Part shown: positions 7,640 to 17,306 of the stretch, one piece after another
Layout of the letters: every line of letters starts with the position of its first letter
How positions within the stretch are numbered: the first letter of the stretch is position 1
The notes under the pieces: model-generated
Databases searched by the model: none
What the model saw: the letters and a program-made list of their open reading frames with translations, nothing else
What the model was told of the DNA's origin: nothing
NCBI GenBank assembly: GCA_902584635.1
Contig: CACIAQ010000008.1
Span: 1-54,963 of the forward strand
Length of the DNA: 54,963 nucleotides
Direction of reading: 5' to 3'
DNA from: an uncultured Alphaproteobacteria bacterium
Lineage (GTDB): Bacteria; Pseudomonadota; Alphaproteobacteria; Rhodobacterales; Rhodobacteraceae
Made by a program: the position numbers and the translations under genes

Positions 7640-7846
7640 ATGAAAAAAATTCCAATATTGTTTTTTGTATTTTGTCTTTGCATGTCGTGTGGAGGCCCAA
7701 AACTCTACAAAAAACCACAAGATTTCGTCAGTGGAAATAAAGACGCCGCAGTTGCAATGCACTGCCACAGAACTGGCGGTATGAACAAAGAAGGTATTGC
7801 TTATAAACTATGCCAAGAGAGCTTCAATACTCATTACGGTCAATAG
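7640..7846 (+). CDS. Small exported protein, possible lipoprotein
   Basis: 68 residues. Lys-Lys then a hydrophobic stretch ends at LCMSC17-GG, which resembles a signal peptidase II site, although Cys14 and Met15 make it a poor lipobox. The mature part is about 50 residues with two more Cys in AMHCHRTGG and YKLCQE. No known domain is recognised. It follows the Sel1-repeat gene by 4 bp and may work with it in the envelope. Confidence 0.6.
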   Translation: MKKIPILFFVFCLCMSCGGPKLYKKPQDFVSGNKDAAVAMHCHRTGGMNKEGIAYKLCQESFNTHYGQ

Positions 7847-7847
7847 T

Positions 7848-8783
7848 TTAATACAAAAAATAGATCCATAAAGTAGAAGAAAATACCGTAAGCACGGTAG
7901 ATGTCAGTATAGTGGTAGCAACAATATCTTTGCATTCGCCATACATGTTTGCAAAAAAATATGCATTTAAGCCAGGAGCCATTGCAGCCATGATCACTGC
8001 GTTCCTTAAATAGTCTATTTCAATATTTGAAAACTGGGAGCCTAATAAATAAACCACAGCAGGTTGGATTAATAGGGATGTAGAGATTATTGTAGCAGGT
8101 ATTTTATAGTTTTTTGATACCCTATAATGATATAAAACGCCTCCCATCGTAAAAAGTGAAATTGGTATAATCCAACTCGTGCCTAATTCAAGGAGTTCCT
8201 CCGTAGGTTCTGAAAATTCAAATTTAAATAAACTGAAGCCTATGCCTAATAATATTCCTATTGTTAGGTTGTTCAATAAAATTGCCTTTAAAGATCTTGT
8301 TACTCCTATTAGATAAGAGGTGTTTTCAATTTTTGCTAGTTCTATAAAGGTAATTCCTACTAAATAGCACAATGGTGCGTGACCAATAATTATAGTATAA
8401 TTAACAAAGAGACTGTTTGTTCCAAATGCTAGCTCGCAAATGGGAAGCCCCAAAAGCACGCCATTAGAAAACATTGCACAAAATCCGAGTATAATCGAAT
8501 TTTCATAGGGCTGGTTAAATATAAAAAATGAAACGCAACTTATGATAATAAATGAGAAGATCATTGAGATATAAAAAAAAAATAAGAGTTCAGTATTAAA
8601 AGCACTAGTTAGATCTAAAATTGCCAGATTGAAAAACAAAAGAAATGGAATTCCAAAATCTTGACAAAATTTTGTAAGACCATCAACTAACTGCCGATTC
8701 AATAAATGTAGGTAAGAAGAAAAAAAGCCTATGGCTATTAGTACAAAAACTGGGAGAACTACAATAGTGATTTTGAAAAGCAT
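7848..8783 (-). CDS. AEC-family transporter (auxin efflux carrier / malonate permease type)
   Basis: 311 residues with about ten transmembrane helices in the 5+5 arrangement of the AEC (MdcF/YfdV) family of secondary carriers for small organic anions. Characteristic parts are the N-terminal PVFVLIAIGFF helix, the LLGLPICELAFG segment with its conserved Pro, and the C-terminal helix pair around AAMAPGLNAYFFANMYG. The start codon overlaps the end of the metallo-hydrolase gene by one base, so it is the last gene of the dac-tmk-holB-tatD operon. Substrate unknown. Confidence 0.82.
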   Translation of the reverse strand: MLFKITIVVLPVFVLIAIGFFSSYLHLLNRQLVDGLTKFCQDFGIPFLLFFNLAILDLTSAFNTELLFFFYISMIFSFIIISCVSFFIFNQPYENSIILGFCAMFSNGVLLGLPICELAFGTNSLFVNYTIIIGHAPLCYLVGITFIELAKIENTSYLIGVTRSLKAILLNNLTIGILLGIGFSLFKFEFSEPTEELLELGTSWIIPISLFTMGGVLYHYRVSKNYKIPATIISTSLLIQPAVVYLLGSQFSNIEIDYLRNAVIMAAMAPGLNAYFFANMYGECKDIVATTILTSTVLTVFSSTLWIYFLY

Positions 8784-9577
8784 TATTTAATGGTTATCGC
8801 AAGACCATCAAATGCAGGTTCGACATTTTCTGGAAGTTCTTTCTTTAGCTCAGAATAGTCAAGATCATTATGCAAGTTTGTTAAGATAGCTCGCTTTGGC
8901 TTCAGCTTTTTAAGCCAGAAAAGTGTTTTCTCTAGATGTGTGTGACTAGGGTGAGGATCCCTTCGAAGAGCGTCTATTATTAGTATATCCAGATCCTGTA
9001 ACTTTTTCCAACTAGATGGTGGAATATCAAGCACGTCTGGGATGTATGCGAGATTATTTATTTTAAAACCGAGTGAGTCTATATCTCCATGGTTAACTGA
9101 TATTGGTTGAAAATTAATTTCCCCCCCAGCACCTTGGATTTTTACATCTGCTGATCCAATTAAATTTAATTCACAGATCGAAGGATATTTGCTTTTTTTT
9201 GGTGTTTTAAAAATATATGAGAAACCTTGTAATAGCCTTTCTTGGGTTGCTTTATCTGCCCATAAAGGAATTTTTGATTTCTTTTTGTAAGCTAATGTCC
9301 TTAAGTCGTCTATACCATGAACATGATCAGCATGTGCGTGGGTATATATAACAGCGTCTAAATCAATAACATTTGCAGTTAAAAGTTGTTCTCTCACATC
9401 TGGTCCCGTATCTATCAACACGGTTGTTTTCTCTGACTTGGAGATTCTTTCTACAAGTAAAGAGCATCTTAATCGTCTGTTTTTTTTGTTTTTAGGATCA
9501 CACTTACCCCACCCGAAGCCAACTCTAGGAACTCCCCCTGATGAACCACAGCCCAAAATTTTAAACTTAAAAAGCAT
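8783..9577 (-). CDS. Metallo-beta-lactamase-fold hydrolase (PhnP/RNase Z-like)
   Basis: 264 residues. N-terminal ILGCGSSGGVPRVG resembles PhnP-type phosphodiesterases. The metal motif is H80-x-H82-x-D84-H85 in THAHADHVHG, with later His in SVNHGD and TNLHNDLDY. PhnP is a cyclic phosphodiesterase, but the alphaproteobacterial relative next to tatD has no settled role. The start lies 2 bp after the tatD stop, which is a common pairing in alphaproteobacteria. Likely co-translated. Confidence 0.85.
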   Translation of the reverse strand: MLFKFKILGCGSSGGVPRVGFGWGKCDPKNKKNRRLRCSLLVERISKSEKTTVLIDTGPDVREQLLTANVIDLDAVIYTHAHADHVHGIDDLRTLAYKKKSKIPLWADKATQERLLQGFSYIFKTPKKSKYPSICELNLIGSADVKIQGAGGEINFQPISVNHGDIDSLGFKINNLAYIPDVLDIPPSSWKKLQDLDILIIDALRRDPHPSHTHLEKTLFWLKKLKPKRAILTNLHNDLDYSELKKELPENVEPAFDGLAITIK

Positions 9578-9579
9578 GG

Positions 9580-10380
9580 TTAAATTGCTTTCTTGAAAAG
9601 AGAAAAAAAATTTTTTGTGGTCTGGTTCCTGAAAACATCTTCATCAACATTTAAAATTTCGGCACCCTTTTGAGCAATAAAGGATACAAAAGCGGGTTCG
9701 TTGGATTTTCCTCGATGTGGTTCTGGAGCAAGATAGGGACTGTCTGTTTCCACTAAAAGTCTGTCTAATGGAACTTTAGAGAATATGTCTCTGAGGTTTT
9801 GAGAATTTTTAAATGTAATTATCCCTGACATTGACAGAAAAAACCCCATCTCAATAGCCTTCTCTGCAAGATAAGCACTTGAAGAAAAGCAATGCATAAC
9901 ACACGAAAAAGAACTTTTACGGTATTGCTGGTAAAGAATTTTGCTTATCTCTGTATCCGCATTTCTCGCGTGAATTATAACTGGTAAATCTGCTTCCTTA
10001 GCGATTTCTATATGTTGAATTAGTGAATTAATTTGTTCTTTTTTACTATGTAATGAATAATGGAAATCTAAACCCGTCTCACCAATTCCTATCATTTTTC
10101 TATGTTCACAAATCTTCAATAAGTCTCTACTTTTAAATATTAAGTTTTCAGATGGTTGATTAGGATGAACCCCGGTAGCGAAAAAGATCTCTTCAAATCT
10201 TTCACTTATGGAAATAGTTTGGCTTATTTCTTTAAAATTTGTCCCGATGGTCAACATTTTTGTTACACCCTCAGACTTTGCCCTACTTAATATACCTAAA
10301 AGATCATCATTTAATTTTTTGAAGTCCAAATGGCAATGGCTGTCGATTAAAGCTGATTTATTATCTTTTGTATTTTTCAA
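9580..10380 (-). CDS. tatD: TatD-family metal-dependent deoxyribonuclease
   Basis: TIM-barrel metal hydrolase of the TatD/YcfH group; known members have 3'-5' exonuclease or DNase activity in DNA repair. Key motifs are DSHCHLDF (His15, His17), GETGLDFHY with its metal-binding Glu, IIHARNAD, MHCFSS and ETDSPYLAPEPHRGK near the C-terminus. Length 266 is typical. The start is TTG at 10380, overlapping the 3' end of holB by 20 bp; no ATG lies before the DSHCH motif. In many alphaproteobacteria metG sits between holB and tatD, but it is absent here. Confidence 0.9.
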   Translation of the reverse strand: MKNTKDNKSALIDSHCHLDFKKLNDDLLGILSRAKSEGVTKMLTIGTNFKEISQTISISERFEEIFFATGVHPNQPSENLIFKSRDLLKICEHRKMIGIGETGLDFHYSLHSKKEQINSLIQHIEIAKEADLPVIIHARNADTEISKILYQQYRKSSFSCVMHCFSSSAYLAEKAIEMGFFLSMSGIITFKNSQNLRDIFSKVPLDRLLVETDSPYLAPEPHRGKSNEPAFVSFIAQKGAEILNVDEDVFRNQTTKNFFSLFKKAI

Positions 10381-11422
10381 AGGCTATTTCTATTATATTT
10401 AAGGCAAGAAAGACAACTTTCTTCATATCGAGATTATACTCGATTGAGTGGTGTCTCAAAAGTGAAATTTGTGAATACAAGTGAGCTGCGATTAGGGCAG
10501 TATTTGGTGGTTTTATGCTCGTGTTTATTCTTAAATTGATTTCTTGCTTTGCAATAGAACCTATAAAACGTAAAATGATTCCAAATGCAGACTTATCTGG
10601 ATCATTGCTATAAAGGTATTCTTTGTTTTTTGCTAATAATGTTATCATTTGTCTTCTATTTAGATTTGGAAGATTTGATAATAACGTTTTCATATTATTA
10701 AAAAAACTAATATAGTCTTCGTCCAGAAAATTTAGAAGCTTTCCTGCTGAGCCTTCACAATAAGATAGTAAATTTGTCTCTTCTAAATTACTAAACGGGT
10801 TTTTTTTGAAATACTCTGCGCATATTTGTAGAAGATCTTGTTCCTCCAACTTTTTGAAGCTTACCTTTTGGCATCTGGATAGAATTGTTGGCAAAATAGC
10901 TTGCTGATTATTTGATACTAAAATGAAAAGTGTGTTTTTTGGGGGCTCCTCAAGTATCTTTAAGAGCGAATTTGAAGCAGACAGATTAAGGTCTTCCGTT
11001 GTATCTATTACACAAACTTTGTAAGAGTGATCGGTTGAGGATAAAGAAAATCTTTTATTAAGATCTCTGATATCATCAATAGAAATATACTTTTGAAAAG
11101 CTTTCTTTTTATCATCCCATTTTCTTTTGCAGTGAAAAACATTATTAAAATTAAAAGATGTTTTAGGGTTTCTTAAATCACTTTCAGAAATGGCACTCAC
11201 GCACTCCGTGTTTGAAAAATCAATATTTGATAATATCTTCGCTATGTTTAATGCTAAAGAGGCTTTTCCAATTCCTAGAGGTCCATGAAAAAGCCACGCG
11301 TTAGGAATTTTGTTGGTTTTTATTGAACGTAATATGAAAGTTATCTGTTCCAAATGCCCAAAAAGAAAAGGATCTAAAATATCTGATGATACTTCAACAG
11401 AACGATTTTTTTCATCTATCAT
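10361..11422 (-). CDS. holB: DNA polymerase III delta' subunit
   Basis: Clamp-loader subunit of the replicative polymerase. The AAA+ domain begins around residue 20. The Walker A-like loop GPLGIGKAS covers 47-55, and the NSLLKILEEPP segment (about 151-161) and the Ser-Arg-Cys motif at 182-184 (ILSRCQ) are standard for delta'/DnaX proteins. The C-terminal collar domain is poorly conserved. At 353 residues it is normal for alphaproteobacteria. The start lies 1 bp after the tmk stop, and the 3' end overlaps tatD by 20 bp, consistent with translational coupling. Confidence 0.9.
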   Translation of the reverse strand: MIDEKNRSVEVSSDILDPFLFGHLEQITFILRSIKTNKIPNAWLFHGPLGIGKASLALNIAKILSNIDFSNTECVSAISESDLRNPKTSFNFNNVFHCKRKWDDKKKAFQKYISIDDIRDLNKRFSLSSTDHSYKVCVIDTTEDLNLSASNSLLKILEEPPKNTLFILVSNNQQAILPTILSRCQKVSFKKLEEQDLLQICAEYFKKNPFSNLEETNLLSYCEGSAGKLLNFLDEDYISFFNNMKTLLSNLPNLNRRQMITLLAKNKEYLYSNDPDKSAFGIILRFIGSIAKQEINLRINTSIKPPNTALIAAHLYSQISLLRHHSIEYNLDMKKVVFLALNIIEIAFEKYKR

Positions 11423-11423
11423 A

Positions 11424-12041
11424 TTACTGAACTAGTCCATTTATGTTTTCAATTATTTGAGAAGTTATAGTTTCCGGACGTTGGTTCCCATCAATTATTT
11501 TTATTCTTTTATTATTTTTTTTTGCAATATCCAAAAATTTTTTTCGCAATTTGTATTGAAAGTTAATCCCATAGTTTTCAAATCTGTCTTCATCAGTTTT
11601 CCTGCTTAGTGCTCGGTTTAAAGCAATTTCAGGGTCCATATCAATAAGAAATGTAATGTCTGGATAAGTTCCTATTAGCTTAAATAAACTTAGGCTCAAT
11701 ATTTTAGCCTTATCGCTTCGCATTCCTTGATAAACTAAAGTACTATCCATAAATCGATCACAAATAACAATTTTATTTTCTTTGATGGCCGGCTTAATAA
11801 CTTTTTCAACGTGATCATTCCTGGCGGCCATGAAAAGCAAAGTTTCTGTTTCAACTGACCATTGAAAATTATTCTCTTTAAGAAGCATTTTCCTTATTTC
11901 ATTCGATCCTGCGGTTCCTCCAGGTTCCTCTGTTTTAACAAAAGGTCTCTTCTGTCCAGCAAAGTATTTTGCGAGAAGATTTATTTGAGTTGATTTTCCA
12001 CAACCATCAATCCCTTCAAAACTAATAAACAAGCCTTTCAT
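11424..12041 (-). CDS. tmk: Thymidylate kinase
   Basis: Phosphorylates dTMP to dTDP. P-loop GIDGCGKST at 10-18, EEPGG at 38-42, the DRF catalytic motif at 95-97 and a LID region near 143-158 (RALSRKTDEDRF) are all visible; 205 residues is standard. Its ATG shares one base (TAATG) with the stop of the carboxypeptidase gene, and holB follows after 1 bp. The essential pair tmk-holB is conserved in this order across bacteria. Confidence 0.95.
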   Translation of the reverse strand: MKGLFISFEGIDGCGKSTQINLLAKYFAGQKRPFVKTEEPGGTAGSNEIRKMLLKENNFQWSVETETLLFMAARNDHVEKVIKPAIKENKIVICDRFMDSTLVYQGMRSDKAKILSLSLFKLIGTYPDITFLIDMDPEIALNRALSRKTDEDRFENYGINFQYKLRKKFLDIAKKNNKRIKIIDGNQRPETITSQIIENINGLVQ

Positions 12042-13207
12042 TAGTTAGTTCCAAAAAGAGAGAAAAGATTTGATTTCAAAGTATTCAAATTAGTTGTTAG
12101 TTTGTTTGCCAAGCCTCCTCTATCTAAATCTTCGCTAACCTCTATGGGAAAAAATATCTGTTTTTTCTCAATACTAGTTTTGATTAGTGGAGCCGTTTCA
12201 ATTATTAATTGACCATTTATTTTTTGTCCTTTCTTCAAGGGAGCTATTAATGGTTCTTTTAAGACAACATGCATTTTAATTTTTTCTTTTGAATCATTAG
12301 AAATAAGTATTTGAACATCATTTGTTGCAGATATCTTTACTGTTTCTTTTTCACCTCTCCAAACTGGAGCTTCTAAAATAGTGGAGCTCTTTTGAAAAAA
12401 AGTTTTCAGTTTAAATTTTTTGAAGGCCCACGTCGTTATTCCCTTTGCTTCACGGGCTCTTTGTCCCATTGATTTAAGGCCGGTAATAACAAAAGTTATT
12501 CGTCTCCCGTTTTGTTTTGCTGAAGCGATTAGCCCATAACCAGCTTCCTCGGTATATCCAGTCTTCAATCCATCAGCGCCTAGGTTCATGTAAAGTAAGG
12601 GATTTCTATTTTTTTGAGTAATCCCATCCCAGGTAAACTCCAGATCATTGAATATTTTGTAATAGGAAGGATATTCTTCCCTTATTTTATTTGCTAGAGT
12701 AACAAGATCCTTTGAGGTCATTTGGTGTTCAGGATCAGGCCATCCGGTAGAATTTTTAAAATTGGAGTTTGTCAGCCCTATTTCTTTTGCTCTTATAGTC
12801 ATTAGTTCTGCAAAATTTTCTTCTGTTCCAGCTATCCCCTCCGCCAAAACGATACACGCATCATTTCCTGATTGGATGATAACCCCTTTTATTAGATTTT
12901 CAATTGTGACGTTCTCACCTTCTCGAAGGAACATCTTAGACCCACCTTTTTTCCAAGCTTTTCGTGATACTTTAAAGGTATCATCCATCTCTATTTTTCC
13001 TTCCTCCAAACTTTCAAACACCATAAATAGTGTCATCAACTTTGACATTGACGCAGGAGGAATCAGGCGTTCAATGTCTTTAGAAAGTAAAATCTCACTA
13101 GTAGTGTTATCAACAACTAGAGCTGTCCTTGCGGTGGTTGAAAACCCTTGAACAAAACTACTACAGGCAAAAAGCAAAAAAATGCTGAAGATAAATAATT
13201 TTATCAT
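12041..13207 (-). CDS. dacC: D-alanyl-D-alanine carboxypeptidase (PBP5/6 family, S11)
   Basis: Trims the terminal D-Ala of peptidoglycan stem peptides in the periplasm. An N-terminal signal peptide ends around residue 21-25. The three active-site motifs are complete: S53-x-x-K56 (SMSK), S113-G-N115 and K215-T-G217. A C-terminal beta-rich PBP5-type domain lies at about 275-370. The terminal helix is less clearly amphipathic than in E. coli. It is the first gene of a tight minus-strand operon with tmk and holB. The dacC symbol follows common alphaproteobacterial usage; dacA or dacF would be equally acceptable. Confidence 0.9.
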   Translation of the reverse strand: MIKLFIFSIFLLFACSSFVQGFSTTARTALVVDNTTSEILLSKDIERLIPPASMSKLMTLFMVFESLEEGKIEMDDTFKVSRKAWKKGGSKMFLREGENVTIENLIKGVIIQSGNDACIVLAEGIAGTEENFAELMTIRAKEIGLTNSNFKNSTGWPDPEHQMTSKDLVTLANKIREEYPSYYKIFNDLEFTWDGITQKNRNPLLYMNLGADGLKTGYTEEAGYGLIASAKQNGRRITFVITGLKSMGQRAREAKGITTWAFKKFKLKTFFQKSSTILEAPVWRGEKETVKISATNDVQILISNDSKEKIKMHVVLKEPLIAPLKKGQKINGQLIIETAPLIKTSIEKKQIFFPIEVSEDLDRGGLANKLTTNLNTLKSNLFSLFGTN

Positions 13208-13300
13208 TTATTGATTTCTTTAATTTTTAATTCGCTATTATCATAAAGCCTATAATAAATAATAGATAATGCTTTTAATAATAAAATCGGAGTCTTAAGC

Positions 13301-14839
13301 ATGATTGATAATACCCATTTCGATATTTTAAATGTAATTGAGACCCATGGTACCTATCAACCTGAAAAGCCAGCCATATGTTGTGGTGAAATAACTAGGC
13401 TGTGGCGTGATCTTAAACAAAATATTAATAAGGTTGCAAATTTTTTAAAGAAAATAGGTGTTAATAAGGGAGATAATGTAGCGCTCTTAGTAGATAATAG
13501 GCCCGAAATACTTGAGCTAATTTTTGGTATAGTGAAAATGGGAGCTTGTGTTGTACCTCTTTCTGGCCTTTTAACTAAAGAACAAATAACTGTTTTGGTA
13601 AATAATAGCGATGCAAAATTATTTATAGTAGATAATGAACTTTTAAATTTAGTTACCTCAGATTTATCACAATTTAAAAATATTGATGAAGGTAAGTTAC
13701 TATTTTTAGGCGGCGAGTTAGACTGTTGGGAAAAAATTTCTTGTGAAGAAAAAGACTATGGTTTCGAATATAATTGTAAGCCGGACGATAATTTTAATAT
13801 TATTTATTCATCAGGAACAACTGGTGTTCCAAAAGGCATAGTTCAAACGCATAGGGCGAGAAGTCATTGGGCAACATCTAATGCGATCGAAATGTCATTC
13901 AATTCAGAATGCAAGTCTCTCACGACAACAGCACTCTATTCAAACGGCACATGGCTAATGATGCTTCCCACATTATTTGTTGGAGGCACTCTTTATGTTA
14001 TGACTGGTTTTGATCCGAAAGCTTTTGTAGATTTGGTACACAGAGAAAGGATAACACATACGTTTCTTGTTCCGCCACAATTTAGTGCAATCTTATCTTT
14101 AGAAAACCTGGAAAAAGATAATTTTAGTTCTTTAAAGACTATCTTGTCAGCAGGGTCTCCACTAAGGCTTGATGTAAGAGAAAATATTTTAACTAGTATG
14201 AGTGAAAACCTATTCGAACTGTATGGATTTTCTGAGGGATTTGCAACTATGTTAAAACCTCGTGATCTGAAGAAAAAATTTGGTTCTGTTGGCACTCCAG
14301 TCTTAGGGTTTGAAATAAAAATTATTGATGAAAAAGGTATTGAGTGTTCTCCAAATGTGGCTGGGGAAATAGCGGGTTATGGAGCCGGAATGATGAAGGA
14401 ATACTACAGTGAAGTTGAACTTACAAATAGCCTTATATGGACTGACAATAGGGGTAGAAGCTTTATAAAATCTGGAGATATTGGTAGCTTGGATGAAGAT
14501 GGGTTTTTAACCATCCTTGATAGGAAAAAAGATATGATAATATCTGGAGGCCTCAACGTATTTCCGGTAGACATTGAAGAGGTAGTTGGCAAGCATCCAG
14601 ATATTATTGACGTAACAGTCATTGGTGTTCCTCATGAAAAATGGGGGGAAACGTGCGTCGCACTTATTATTCCTAACGATGGGGTAGAAATAGATTGCGA
14701 TGAAATTAAAAAGTGGTCAAACGAAAAGTTGGCCAAACATCAGAGATTATATCAGGTTGAAACTAGGGAGGAGTTTCCTAGAAATGCATTGGGAAAAGTC
14801 TTGAAAAGAGTTCTAAGAGAGCCTTACTGGTCTCAGTGA
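13301..14839 (+). CDS. AMP-forming acyl-CoA synthetase
   Basis: Adenylates a carboxylic acid and transfers it to CoA. The ANL-superfamily motifs are intact: P-loop YSSGTTGVPKG at 169-179, LYGFSEG (A5 region), SGDIGSLDEDGFLTILDRKKD (A7-A8 hinge), and the C-terminal catalytic lysine in NALGKVLKR. 512 residues is the usual length for medium-chain or aryl-CoA ligases. It is divergent from dacC and converges on the thiolase gene with a 7-bp overlap of 3' ends. Neighbours (thiolase, P450, OYE-type reductase) suggest a role in activating a lipid, isoprenoid or aromatic acid, but the substrate is unknown. Confidence 0.88.
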   Translation: MIDNTHFDILNVIETHGTYQPEKPAICCGEITRLWRDLKQNINKVANFLKKIGVNKGDNVALLVDNRPEILELIFGIVKMGACVVPLSGLLTKEQITVLVNNSDAKLFIVDNELLNLVTSDLSQFKNIDEGKLLFLGGELDCWEKISCEEKDYGFEYNCKPDDNFNIIYSSGTTGVPKGIVQTHRARSHWATSNAIEMSFNSECKSLTTTALYSNGTWLMMLPTLFVGGTLYVMTGFDPKAFVDLVHRERITHTFLVPPQFSAILSLENLEKDNFSSLKTILSAGSPLRLDVRENILTSMSENLFELYGFSEGFATMLKPRDLKKKFGSVGTPVLGFEIKIIDEKGIECSPNVAGEIAGYGAGMMKEYYSEVELTNSLIWTDNRGRSFIKSGDIGSLDEDGFLTILDRKKDMIISGGLNVFPVDIEEVVGKHPDIIDVTVIGVPHEKWGETCVALIIPNDGVEIDCDEIKKWSNEKLAKHQRLYQVETREEFPRNALGKVLKRVLREPYWSQ

Positions 14840-16086
14840 GAGCCTTCTAAAATTATTACAGAACACGCAGCCTCTTCAAAGCCAATTACGCCTCCACCAT
14901 TTTCTGCAAGCCCAATCTTATTTCTTTCGCTTTGCCTTTTTCCTGCTTCTCCCTTTAGCTGCACAGCTAGTTCATGTATCATAGATAATCCAGTTGCACC
15001 TACAGGATGGCCCTTCGACACCAATCCTCCCGATAAATTAACGGGTAATTTGCCGCCAAGCTGAGTATGACCTTCCTCAACAAATTTTCCTCCTGAACCA
15101 ATCTCACAAAAACCAAGCATTTCAAGCTGATATATTTCACAAAACGAAGTTGCGTCATGGACTTCGACAAAATTAATATCTTTTGGTTCTAGCTCAGCTT
15201 GCGCGTAGGCCTTTTTTGCAGCCACTCTGGATAATCCTGTTTCTTGAGGGGTTCGGTACTTTCCTCCAGATAGTACACTTGCCTTAATTTTTATAGCTGA
15301 TTGTTGAATTTCTGTTGGAAAGTGTTTTAGACCTTTTTCAGAACAAATAAGAGCTGCCGCTGCTCCATCTCCAATAGGCGCACACATGGCCCTTGTTAGT
15401 GGATATGAAATTTCTTTATCTTCTAAAACGTCCTCTACGCTTACTTTAAATTGATATTGAGCTTTTTCATTTAATGAACCATGAAAATGATTTTTCGAGG
15501 CAGCAAAAGCAATTTGCCTTTGAGTGGTTCCATAGGCCTTCATATGCCAGAGTGCCTGAAGACCATAAGTATCCATAAAAATCGTCCCTTTTTTATTTCT
15601 TGGGTCAAACGGTTTCCCAAGTTGATCGCCAATTGCTTCATAAAAGTCCAACCACTCATTCCTATCGAATTGATCAATGCCTCCGTCATATATTTCTTGA
15701 ATTTTCTCCGGTTGATTTGGCTGGTATATTTTCTCAACACCTATCGCTAAAGATACCTTCTCTGCTCCAGAAATAACATCTTTCCATGCTCCATGGAATG
15801 CCATTGACCCGGTAGCGCAACCTCCTTCTACATTGATAATACCAACTCTTTCAGGGAATAGCTTTTTTTGTACCAGAGGAGTAAAGCAAACTTGACCTCT
15901 AATATTATTTTGTCCGAAGGTCCCCATCCCGCAATTACCAAACCATGCTTGTCCAATCATATTACCATCTTCTACTTTAGCTGATTTTAGTAAGTCGCGA
16001 TAAACCTCCTCTGTAAGGCTTTTAAATGTCTGATCTGTTTTTTTCTCAAATTTGGTGCACGCGGTGGCAATGATATAGGCTTCCAA
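14833..16086 (-). CDS. SCP2-type thiolase / lipid-transfer-protein-like enzyme
   Basis: Thiolase-fold protein of 417 residues. The nucleophile region GGCATGSMAF places Cys90. Other conserved parts are VEVHDATSFCE and the GHPVGATGL motif near the C-terminus. The final Cys-Gly loop is replaced by ENGGGVIGF, as in the SCP2-thiolase/'thiolase domain' group that acts on branched or sterol-type acyl-CoAs rather than in classical acetyl-CoA acetyltransferase. The TTG start at 16086 is strongly supported by AAGGAGG six bases upstream. It lies 14 bp downstream of the P450 gene on the same strand. Confidence 0.85.
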   Translation of the reverse strand: MEAYIIATACTKFEKKTDQTFKSLTEEVYRDLLKSAKVEDGNMIGQAWFGNCGMGTFGQNNIRGQVCFTPLVQKKLFPERVGIINVEGGCATGSMAFHGAWKDVISGAEKVSLAIGVEKIYQPNQPEKIQEIYDGGIDQFDRNEWLDFYEAIGDQLGKPFDPRNKKGTIFMDTYGLQALWHMKAYGTTQRQIAFAASKNHFHGSLNEKAQYQFKVSVEDVLEDKEISYPLTRAMCAPIGDGAAAALICSEKGLKHFPTEIQQSAIKIKASVLSGGKYRTPQETGLSRVAAKKAYAQAELEPKDINFVEVHDATSFCEIYQLEMLGFCEIGSGGKFVEEGHTQLGGKLPVNLSGGLVSKGHPVGATGLSMIHELAVQLKGEAGKRQSERNKIGLAENGGGVIGFEEAACSVIILEGSH

Positions 16087-16100
16087 TTTATCCTCCTTTT

Positions 16101-17306
16101 TTAGGTCAAATTAACGTCCAACTTTTTTAGGCCACGGGGTACCATGGCATCAATCCATTCAAAGGAATTCTCTGCTTTCAGCCTAGTTGTTGGAAATTGC
16201 TTAAAGAAATTTAATATAGCAATACGTCCTTCCTCTCTGGCGAGGGCAGCACCAATACAAAGATGAGGACCATACCCAAATGTTAAATGCCTGTTCGGCG
16301 AACGATCAATTTTAAAAACATCTGGTTTGTCAAAGATATTTTCGTCTCTGTTTGCACTAGAAACCATCGCAAACACCCTATCACCTTTTTTGAGTGTTTT
16401 ATTATGAAGCTCATGTTCTTTTTCCACATTTCTTACGAGTGAGTTAGTTGGCCCGTCAAATCTCATTATTTCTTCTATGGTAAGATCAAGTAGATCAGGG
16501 TTTTTAAGAAGTTTTGATAGTTCTGATGGATTTTTAATCAGAGTAAGAATACCGTTTGATATAAGATTGGTAGTGGTTTCATGACCAGCAAATAAAATTA
16601 ACATGCAAGTCGCAATCAACTCATCATCAGAAAACTTATCGTTTTCAACAGATGCATTTATCAAGTCCATTAGAAAACCCTCTGAAGGATTTACTCTCCG
16701 CCCTTCAATAATCTCCCTAAAGAAAGAAACCATTTTTCTACATCCGCGAGACGCTTTCTCATACTTATGCTTATCATTTCTAGAGCCACCAATAAATTTT
16801 GACATATCATCCGACCATGATTTAAATTCGTCTAGCATGTCTATTGGAACGCCTAGTAGGTGCATTATAGTAAGGGCAGGAATGGGAGAAGCATAATGAT
16901 TAACTAAGTCAATTTCCCTCATATTTTTTAGTTTGGATAATGTGGCATCTGTTATAGCACTTATTTTAGGCTGCATTTCGTTAATGGATTTTCTTGTGAA
17001 CGCAACCATCATTATCTTTCTCATTCTGGTATGATCAGGGGGATTTCTGAATGCAGCCCATAGATTTAAATATTTTACAATTTCTTCTAATAGCTTTGCT
17101 TCCTTGGTAGGGAGTTTACTATAAAAGTTATTTAACCTATCAACAGTAATATTATCACTGGAAAGTATAGATCTAACGTCGTCGTATCTGGTAATTATCC
17201 ATGATTTCAATTCCGAGTGCCAGTGTATAGGATCTTCATTTCTAAGTGCCAAGAAATGGGGATATGGATTAGCCAAAGTTTTTGGATCAGATGGGTCGTA
17301 GTTCAT
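16101..17306 (-). CDS. Cytochrome P450
   Basis: Soluble bacterial haem-thiolate monooxygenase, 401 residues. Visible elements are the I-helix oxygen-binding motif FAGHETTTN, the K-helix Glu-x-x-Arg in EEIMRF, and the haem-binding loop FGYGPHLCIG with the axial ligand Cys350. The length and lack of a membrane anchor match class I bacterial P450s, which need a ferredoxin and reductase. Neither lies nearby. Its ATG overlaps the stop of the upstream flavin reductase gene (ATGA), so the two are co-translated. The Old Yellow Enzyme partner may modify the same substrate rather than deliver electrons. Substrate unknown. Confidence 0.93.
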   Translation of the reverse strand: MNYDPSDPKTLANPYPHFLALRNEDPIHWHSELKSWIITRYDDVRSILSSDNITVDRLNNFYSKLPTKEAKLLEEIVKYLNLWAAFRNPPDHTRMRKIMMVAFTRKSINEMQPKISAITDATLSKLKNMREIDLVNHYASPIPALTIMHLLGVPIDMLDEFKSWSDDMSKFIGGSRNDKHKYEKASRGCRKMVSFFREIIEGRRVNPSEGFLMDLINASVENDKFSDDELIATCMLILFAGHETTTNLISNGILTLIKNPSELSKLLKNPDLLDLTIEEIMRFDGPTNSLVRNVEKEHELHNKTLKKGDRVFAMVSSANRDENIFDKPDVFKIDRSPNRHLTFGYGPHLCIGAALAREEGRIAILNFFKQFPTTRLKAENSFEWIDAMVPRGLKKLDVNLT

